Positions 56,864-64,000 of a stretch of 64,000 bases of DNA are shown here, piece after piece. Made by a program: the position numbers and the translations under genes. The stretch's first letter is position 1; each line of letters opens with the position of its first letter. The stretch is from Dictyophora rubrovolvata. Taxonomy: Eukaryota > Basidiomycota > Agaricomycetes > Phallales > Phallaceae. The stretch is from assembly GCA_029959195.1 (NCBI GenBank), contig CP114123.1, positions 496,001 to 560,000 of the forward strand, read 5' to 3'. Below the pieces are notes generated by a model. That model was given only the letters and a program-made list of their open reading frames with translations, did no database searches and was not told the DNA's origin.

Positions 56864-57448
56864 ATGCGGAGTTCTAATCTACCAGAAACTTCAAACAACC
56901 AAGCATTTACCCTAAAGAATGAAACAACAAAAATAACAACCTTCTCTTTTCATTATTCTTTGTCCATTTTACTTCCAGTTCCTCTATCCCCCACCAATTC
57001 ATCAGCTCCCTCTACCAATGAATCTATTTCTCTATTTTGTTATTCTCCTACCAGCCCATGACCGTGCGATTTGGATCTGTCTACAACTTTATATATCTAT
57101 ACTTCTCAGTATGCAAGCCTTAGCATTGACCCAGAAACCTACTTGCCGAAACACCCTTCTCCTAACATTGTCTATTCATGTAGAAGTTCAGATTTAGTTC
57201 ATCCTGGTCTCATATTCAGAGAAAAGGTCTATGTTGAAGAAAAATTAGATTGGTTTATGGTTATGAATGTATATTCAACTCCAGAATCTACTATTCAAGA
57301 CTTGTATTGGATTTGGTTGGCTACTCAAGATGGATTCGAATTCATATTTATGATATTGAATGTGCCAAGTTGTTGGGTAGTTATGAAAGGCATAAATACT
57401 CAACTACTTAGCCCTTATAGACCTGCGAATCTTGTTCCAGACAAATAA
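56864..57448 (+). CDS. K-like open frames, unknown protein family
   Basis: Two adjacent open frames on the plus strand. The second (about 57071-57448) matches the C-terminal half of the segment K frame at 45682-46341: IDPETYLP, CRSSDLVHP, EEKLDWFMVMNVYSTPES, FMILNVPSCW. The first (56864-57061) is Ser/Pro-rich with FSFHYSLSILLPVPLSP and no match found. It lies right of J copy 2, in the opposite strand to segment K. Probably an element-borne fossil. Confidence 0.4.
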
Positions 57449-57806
57449 AATTTATCCCGATTTTCTACTCATTCACCAGAACCCACCCAATCCTCCCCTT
57501 CACTTCCTAGTCCTTCTTCACCTTCCAAGCAATCTTTCTGGAAGATCTGATGAGTTTGCTCAAATCTTTTAGGATAAATCTAGAACAACAAGGTCAGCAT
57601 AGGACTCTAATACGAACAGATTATTTTTCCCACCTTCTTGTTTCTTGGATAATTTCTTAGTGCTCTGAAACCTTAGTAAAAATTTCCATGGTTATGTCAA
57701 ATAATAAAGATATCCCTCAAAACTCTGTTCCATACTTGTAACTCCCTTTCTTTCCTTTTTTGTTTCATTCTTCCCTCTGAATCAGTTCTAACCCAAATCT
57801 CCACAC
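57449..57806. other. Unclassified repeat-island DNA
   Basis: C+T-rich stretch following the K-like frames; nothing recognised. Confidence 0.3.
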
Positions 57807-58109
57807 TGTCATGATATACTAGCGATACTTTTCATTTTCCCATTTTCCTGTTCTCCTGTATTCATACTCTTTCTGTGTTTATTCCGCCCTTTCTCACTTT
57901 CTCATATTTCTGACTATTTCTCGTTTTCAACTCGTTTTCGTTCATTATCACCACAGATCCCATGGAGATCAACCGAGTACCTGTACTTGTAGATATATAG
58001 TCTTTTCCCTAGAAGAGGATCTCTAAGCTTTTTCTCTTAGGTTTTCCCTCCTCTAGGTGAGTAGCTAGTCGCTTCCCATGAATAGATCTTAGGTTTTCCC
58101 TCCTCTAGG
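57807..58109 (-). mobile_element. LTR subfamily F, fragment (F3)
   Basis: Starts TGTCATGATATAC like F2 and runs to the first CCTCTAGG arm, where it abuts HNH_2 copy 3 in mid-gene. Its own end is missing. Confidence 0.65.
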
Positions 58110-59418
58110 TATTCTGCCGCCCCACTCAGGTGAAGAACCCAACAAAGTGCCCAATGAAGCGCAATCAACTCTGGGTCCGGCATAGGACGAGACTGTGTAA
58201 GAAACTTGGTATTATCTTTGGGCATGTGCTCTTTTATGGTGGATTCCAACCCCTGATCCTTGAAAATAATCCAATGGTTAATGGGCAACCCGCTTGGCTT
58301 AACATTGTGGGAAGGAAAGTTGAGGGGGCGTATTACTTCAATGTCATATGTGTCTGCAATTACTGTACCACCGGCCTCAAACTGCACAAATATATTAGGA
58401 ATTGGGTACTGGGACACAAGGCATATACTGTGAATGACTTACAACAGGTTTAAGGGTCCAGGCAAATTCATCCCATGTTATGTGATAGTCAAATTGCAGA
58501 AGCATCCCATTAACAGCGGTATCCAACTTCTCTATGACACGCTGTGTGCACTCTGCATCCCATCCAATGTAATGCTTTAAAATGTCCCACGTCGCTAGAG
58601 ACCCTTTGTTCTATAGCAAGGAAGATCATGAGTAAAGAAGAACCAGCTGTAGGGTTAAAACAGAGGGCCGCACTCTCTTAGGGTCAAAAACACCTATGGC
58701 ATGTTTGATGATATGAGCAACTTGCAGGGAAGTGGTGCCCTTGTTGGGTGGAGCAGCACCCTTAAGGTAAAGCAGGCAACAATAACCCTCTCGCAATCGA
58801 ACCTATCCAATTATTAGCCCGTAACATTTGGAGAAAAGAAAGCAAATACAAGTGGAACCATGTTTGAATTACGATTTGCAGCATGAGGGTCAAGGTTGTG
58901 TGCTGTCTCTTGATGGTAGGTTGGAGTGGCGGCCTCGCTCGGTGGAAAACCAAGGGGAGTGCAATTACCCTTGACTTCAACAAGACAAAGGAATTATTCA
59001 TCAGGATCTACCGAAAGATAATATCAAACGTACATGGAAGTAAGAGATACCGTAACCATGTGTTTGACAAATCAACCAGTGTGTCAGTATCATCACAGGA
59101 AGAAATCGCCGCCGTGACATATCTTCGTCCATGTTCATTCAGCACACATTCTAGCATTGCCTTGACTAATTTGTGGGGGTCAACGCGCCCAGACTTTTTA
59201 GATTTAGGCCTAGGCAGATCGGAAGGATGGGAAAGCACTCGATTCTGGTCCTGTTCGAAAGACTCCAGCCTTCTTAGAGCTCGTTGCAGCAAGATATCAG
59301 TAGGAGTGCTGCCATTTGCTTCATGTTCTGCTGATTCCAAGGTAGAAAGTGAGGAAAGGGTGCTACTAGATGACAGTAGACCAGCAAGAGAATCGGACCT
59401 ATCGCGGGTGGCGGCCAT
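58110..59418 (-). pseudogene. HNH_2-domain protein, copy 3, 3'-truncated
   Basis: Starts MAATRDRSDSLAGLLSSSS at 59418 and follows copy 1 exon by exon through the HNH core (LQVAHIIKH-type) and LIALHWALCWVLHLSGAAE. It then runs directly into the F3 LTR fragment and loses the last ~45 codons. Near 58768 it also lacks eight bases that copy 1 has between two exons. Closer to copy 1 than to copy 2. The flank upstream of the start differs from the other copies beyond about 20 bp. Confidence 0.7.
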
Positions 59419-59834
59419 CTTGTTGATGGTTTGGGGTGACAAAGGCAACGAAGATGAGCAGAGATTGAAACAAGATATGGACGCAGACAAAGCGAGGCGC
59501 TATCAATCTTATTGTAAAAGACAAGTCGCTGATTAGCTTGATCCCGTCCCCATTTTCACCCACAATCGCCCATCTGCCGCGTGCCCTGACCACTGCCCCC
59601 TTGAATCCTCAAGGCCTCACGTGCCGCCGTTGTCAGTACTGGTCGTGCTCGCTACAGCATTCTAAGGTATCATCACCTCTCAACACACACGCAATTCGAG
59701 GAGACCCTTGTTGCTCGTGGGCATCTGGACATAGCGAGAAAGTTGGCAGAGGAGATATCTCACTGGCAGGATCCGAACTCGGAGGGGAGTAATTAAATTG
59801 TAGGGAAAATTTAGACTATTGTATCTCGCATTTA
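59419..59834. other. Gene-tail remnant and left flank of the Tc1 element
   Basis: A plus-strand open frame (59605-59796) reads SRAAVVSTGRARYSILRYH, QFEETLVARGHLDIARKLAE and ISHWQDPNSEGSN before a TAA. It looks like the last exon of a host gene, but no upstream exons were found next to it. No family assigned. Confidence 0.35.
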
Positions 59835-61429
59835 CAGTGACGCGCAAAACCGTACATGCATTCATCACATCTGAAATGTATCTTAAACATCTTTATCAAT
59901 AAAATAGTAATAATCCTGAAAATATTTGAGTGTATACCTGAATATGTTGGGAATGGGTTTGCTTAAGAGAACTTGTGCTCAGTGTCGCCTGTTCGTCCAT
60001 GGTATATAAATGTGTTGGATGATATCACATGTACAGTTTTGCACGTGGTGAAGGATGGAAAGTAAAATAAGGTTTGCATTGTTTTTTTGCGTATAAGGTT
60101 TGGGTCATGTGACCATATACAAGTAGATATATATTATTAGGAACTTTTGAGGTAGAAATCAGCAAGAAATTGAGCATGGTCAAGCTTCCCCAGGAAAGGA
60201 TAGATAGTGTCCTCCTCCTCCTTGATTCGGGGGCATCAGTCAGAAAAATAGTCCAAACCGTTAATGTTAGTCAGGGGACAGTGACTAATATTAGAAAAGA
60301 ATATCGAAATGACTTGCCCCGAGCAGCTGGAGGCCGTCCCCGATCACTTTCTCCTCAGGATATCCAGCATGCAATCCGTTATCTCACCTCTGGACAGGCA
60401 ACTACGGCAGTAGATGTCCAAAAAATTTTACAATCATCGAGTGAAGTGCCTTTCCATACTAGTACACTGCGGCAATGCCTGAAAAAAGAAGGTCTTAAGT
60501 CAACCACGAAGGTCAAACGGCCACTTCTTTCTGCCCGGCATAGGAGGGAGAGGCTTGACTGGGCTATTAAGCACCAATTTTGAACGAGAACGATTGAGGA
60601 CTGGAAACGGGTGGTGTGGTCTGATGAAACAAAAATAAATCGTTTTGGGTGTGACAGACGCAAATGGGTTTGGAAATGGCTGGGGGAAGGCTTAAATGAT
60701 CAAGTGGTTGACAAGACTGTGAAACATGGTGGTGGTAGTATCATAGTGTGGGGGTGTTTCTGTTGGGATGGGATAGGTCAGGCGGGCAAGATAGATGGAA
60801 GAATGGATGCAGATTTATACTGCAAAATATTGGAGCAATATCTGAGGGGATCTCTAAAGAAACTCAGGAAAAAAGTCTGGGACATCCTCTTCCAGCAGGA
60901 CAATGACCCAAAACACACCTCCAAAAAGGCCAAAAACTGGTTCGAAGACAACAGGATTGAAGTTATGAAATGGCCTGCACAATCACCAGACATGAATCCA
61001 ATAGAACACCTTTGGAGTATTGTAAAACGGCAGCTTGGTGAATATGACCAGGCCCCAACCAGCATACAAGAGCTCTCGGAAAGAGTTTCAAATGTTTGGT
61101 CTGGAATAGAAGTTGGAGTTTGTCAGAATTTGATTGAAAGTATGCCTAGACGAGTAGAGGCACTTCTAAAAGCCAAAGGTGGCTACATAAAATACTAGAT
61201 TTGTATATTCTCATAATGTGAGCAAAACTGTACACCTGAGCTTACCATAAAGTCAGGCTAATCTACTGTAAACAAGTGATTATTATTCTAGCAGATATTA
61301 ATGAAATTTGTAGTCAATATATACAACTAATCACACAAATATTTTGACAATTTATAAGAATTTATTGAGCTCTCTATTTAAGTTGCATGCGAAATATTAC
61401 ATTTGCGTGTACGGTTTTGCACATCACTG
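59835..61429 (+). mobile_element. Tc1-like DNA transposon, nearly intact
   Basis: 1595 bp flanked by TA on both sides (59833-59834, 61430-61431). Ends are inverted: CAGTGACGCGCAAAACCGTA left, complement of CAGTGATGTGCAAAACCGTA right. A second, inwardly inverted copy of the core (GTACAGTTTTGCAC at about 60031-60044; GCAAAACTGTACAC at about 61222-61235) lies near each end. Encodes a DD34E transposase. Confidence 0.85.
60170..61198 (+). pseudogene. Tc1-like transposase with one in-frame stop
   Basis: About 342 codons in one frame. The N-terminal paired-type DNA-binding domain includes VRKIVQTVNVSQGTVTNIRK and a GRP(R)-hook (GGRPRSLS). The catalytic triad is visible: VVWSDETKINRFG (first D), LFQQDNDPKHTSKKAKNW (second D) and SPDMNPIEHLWSIVK (E), 34 residues after the second D. 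The end reads KGGYIKY. A single TGA at 60581-60583 interrupts the frame between the two domains (after KHQF); everything else is open. ATG used: 60170 or 60176. One nonsense change suggests a recently silenced copy, or a read-through not tested here. Confidence 0.85.
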
Positions 61430-61734
61430 TATGGATTTCACTAAATATGAACATATGGATGTGTTGTCATTGTAGTCCGATCGACCCTGATCAAAAAAGG
61501 GATTGTGACGAAGGGCTTGGAAAGGGTGGAATGAAACAGTGATGAAACCAAGTCTAATATGACCCCAAAATGCAAACTAAACGTCCTGCTACTCAACCTT
61601 GACCGCCACCCTTGGGAAAGTTATCCGATATCTCTGCCCTCCCCACTCATTGACAACTTTGTTCCCGAAGACAGCAAAAAGCCAAACAGGACAGTCTTCC
61701 TTGTAGTATCGACCAATTGAGGGATTTAGAAAGA
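61430..61734. other. Intergenic right flank of the Tc1 element
   Basis: About 300 bp; nothing recognised. Confidence 0.35.
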
Positions 61735-62190
61735 TTAAGGAGGAAAAACGCGATAGAGGACTAAGGATAAGTGTACCCAGTTCCGATTATACGGTTGAAT
61801 ATTAGAAACACGACGCTGAATAAACCTGCAGTACAGAATTGAGCTGAGGTGGAATGGACAGCAAGTGCCGATACCGACCTAGTTGTCATTTTGCCTGTGG
61901 GATGTCATCAAAGTCTTCTCCATGTGATCTGATGACAGAGTTAATGAAACATTGTAGAACATTTTTTCTTGATAAGTTTTACCATCATTCCTTGTCAACA
62001 ATACACCATCTGACGCAGGCGGCAGTCCCACTTTGGGCCTGAGTTACTTCTTCTGCAGCAAGCAAGCAATCCGTTTCATTTGACTCAAACATATAATCGA
62101 TGAATATTTTGTTTTCAAAATGGTTTGACAAGAGTCATACCAATTGCGACAGAGATAAGGTCTGAATGTGCTTAGCGCCCGTCATCTCCT
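61735..62190 (-). pseudogene. Inverted partial copy of the amino acid transporter 5' end
   Basis: Reverse-complement match to about 10430-10975: the 5' flank, first exons and introns of the LAT-type transporter, ending within the intron before the ATPSNI exon. It has small deletions and insertions (for example near 62030-62055) and many substitutions, and lacks all transmembrane exons after TM1. Introns are retained, so it arose from genomic DNA. Not functional as a transporter. Confidence 0.8.
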
Positions 62191-62479
62191 AGCCCAAGTT
62201 AGCATCAAACGGCGACAAACCATCGGACTCGTCATCGTCTCAGAAATAACCTAGAAGGCTCCAAGAACAAGACACGTAACTAACACTGAATAAATTCATG
62301 AAAGATATGAGATACAATTTATTGGTTCCAACGTGAGTGAAGTTGGTGTCCAAGCACGCTGTGATTTATGTGAAAACACTGACTGCATAAGTTTCTCAAA
62401 GACCAAAAAAACAACATAGTATTTCAAGGAATTTCAATATACGATTCGTGGTTGCTAATACATTGATAGGATATCCCTT

Positions 62480-63146
62480 CAATCATCATTCCTATCAATG
62501 CAAACAGCCTGGAAGCATTGGGCATCAGAGCCATCAGCCTGTTCAAAAGTCAACTAAAAAATCTTCAGTGCGCTGCTATATTATTGACGAGGAAGTGATC
62601 TCACTTGGGGAATAGGTTTCTCTTTACCATAAGTAAGGAGTGCATTTTTGTTAGGTAGTCCAATGCTGAAGGAAATAATTCATAAACAACGGTGAGCTTA
62701 GGTCCGTCCGATTCTGAAAGATAACTTATGCCCAGAGGCCATCCCCAGCAGACTCAAATCTAAAGGAAGTGGGTGAGGAAGTGGGTGAAACGAAAAGATC
62801 AGTCTACAGGGTTCGTGGTGAAGTTAGATAATGTCAGAGAAAAACACAGTCCATGACAAACCCCATTCTTCAAGATCCATTTGTAGTCGTTCTCCCGGCC
62901 ATTTCCAGAAAATACGGTGAAGGCGCCGCCTTCAACAGACTTAATGACCCAACGATCCTGGAATCAAGGTAAGTACCAAAGACCCCGTTACATTAATTAC
63001 ACTTTTACAATCAGAGGGGACTCCAATACTTTAACCGGTACATCTGGAGGAGGATAAATGAGGGGAACAGGTCCGATACCGAACCCAGGTGAATCGATGG
63101 AGCCCTTTGGGAGGATGATGTACATGCCTGGTTTGAAGTCAGTCAT
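62480..63146 (-). CDS. Beta-trefoil protease inhibitor-like protein (cospin/mycocypin type), partial model
   Basis: Exon 1 from ATG 63146: MTDFKPGMYIILPKGS, FGIGPVPLIYPPPDVPVKV. A 59-62 bp intron leads to DRWVIKSVEGGAFTVFSGNG and NDYKWILKNG. Later open pieces, ending in a stretch with FEQADGSDAQCFQAV near 62480-62550, look like the remaining strands. The pattern P-G-x-Y, PVPL..PPDAPV, W-V-I-x-S-x-GGxFT, W-I-L matches the beta-trefoil serine/cysteine protease inhibitors of mushrooms (cospin, mycospin). They protect against animal and microbial proteases. The third and later exons are not resolved; the gene may be intact or decayed. Not a typical secreted protein (no signal peptide), as in the family. 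Confidence 0.5.
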
Positions 63147-64000
63147 TGTGAAAGTAGTTCAGAAAGTCAAGGAGGTTCGAAGACTTGCTGTTTTTCCAGC
63201 AGTAAAACCATTGATTTTATACACCTTAGGACCGCTGCGAATACACATTGGATAACACACGCCTAAATCTGACCATCCTCTGGAATCTGCATGTGGTGAA
63301 TTATTTTGTGTGGAAAGTTCTTGGTGTAAAATTGATTCACAGTATATTCATGCGTGCTGTATATGCTTTATAAGACATGCGTCCATAGCCGGCCCCGAGA
63401 AGACATATCGTATGATGTACATTTCCGGTCATCTCGACGCTCGGGGTTAGTAATATCCCAGATGCCGATGACTGACCACATGAGATTTCTCAGTTAAGAA
63501 AGCCTGGTAAACCCTGGCTTGACAACATAAAGATAAACAAACTACATAAATGTGGTTCAGGCCACTTTTCGATTACCACTGGAAAGTATGGACTCCCAAT
63601 TGCCTTAGACCTACATAAATTTACAGTACTTTCATTAGATTTTGGAGAGTAATTCTCTAGATTCAATTGTCAGTGTGTGTTGTCAACGGTGCTTAGGGGT
63701 TCTCAACATATTATTCAAGCGACCCCATTGACACATGCATTCTAAAACAGTTCAAACGCTATTACAATAAAGATGCAACTTCAAGTCCATTGGAATAGTA
63801 AAATACCTTGCACATGCGCTTAGACTCTACTCTATGTATGTATGCGTTTATGTATGTCTATATGGAAAGGTCCAAAACCACACCAAGAAAACGAAGAAAG
63901 TTTTTGAAGAGGAATTTGAAAGTGCAAGAGGTGAGAGTTTTTTTTTTTGCGTTGTCCTCATCATCATCGCAAAGACGGTGTTTGGAAAGATTATTGGCGA
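63147..64000. other. Intergenic right edge
   Basis: No gene seen. Contains a short TATG(TA)-like repeat near 63835-63855 and a T run near 63930. The first part is presumed promoter of the inhibitor-like gene. Confidence 0.4.

Noticed and set aside
61854-62042. 62-codon frame as a new gene
   Set aside because: It is a chance frame within the inverted decayed copy of the transporter 5' end.
1-64000. CRISPR arrays, rRNA or tRNA genes
   Set aside because: No regularly spaced direct repeats of CRISPR type, no rRNA-like blocks and no convincing cloverleaf with a GTTCRANYC box were found by reading both strands.

Overview
The window looks like nuclear DNA of a mushroom-forming basidiomycete (Agaricomycetes). 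Genes are broken by many introns of about 45-65 bp with GT..AG ends. Several families are typical of that group: a CAP59-type GT69 mannosyltransferase, an HsbA-like secreted protein, an F-box/LRR-type protein, expanded HNH_2 proteins and a cospin-like beta-trefoil protein. No bacterial operon structure, CRISPR array, rRNA or tRNA was found.

Left part (1-37.4 kb) is ordinary gene-bearing DNA. In order: a TANGO2/NRDE gene (-) and an ATG14-like autophagy gene (+) sharing a 212-bp divergent promoter; a poorly resolved stretch with possible exons of a membrane protein; a 35-residue secreted peptide (-); a GT69 mannosyltransferase (+); an LAT-type amino acid transporter (+); an HsbA-like secreted protein (-); an F-box protein (+); TFIIF beta subunit (-); HNH_2 copy 1 (-); an unknown small gene (+); a Sec14/RhoGAP protein (+); an OB-fold-like protein (-); a single-pass Ser/Thr-rich membrane protein (-); a tannase/feruloyl esterase (+); and HNH_2 copy 2 (+).

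Middle part (37.7-58.1 kb) is a nested repeat island, richer in A+T than the left part. A 290-bp MITE with perfect 12-bp inverted ends is followed by layers of solo LTRs. Four families can be told apart by ends and target-site duplications: E/F (TGTC..GACA type, 5-bp TSD), H (TGAT..AACA, 4-bp TSD) and L (TGTTAAG..GACA, 5-bp TSD). A pair of ~0.9-kb direct repeats (J) flanks an unclassified internal segment (K) carrying ORFs of an unknown protein family; a related ORF lies beyond the second J copy. One Ty3/Gypsy chromovirus-like element (46877-55892) sits inside the second J copy. It has its own LTRs and is itself hit by an H solo LTR and an L solo LTR. It is a broken fossil.

Right part (58.1-64 kb): a 3'-truncated HNH_2 copy 3 abutting an F-type LTR fragment, a nearly intact Tc1-like DNA transposon with TA duplication, an inverted decayed copy of the 5' part of the amino acid transporter gene (51 kb from its source), and a beta-trefoil protease-inhibitor-like gene (-). 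The genes are unrelated neighbours and do not form a pathway cluster. The most interesting material is in the repeat island: an unnamed ORF family, hairpins that keep pairing although their sequence changed, and a three-arm hairpin shared by two LTR subfamilies.
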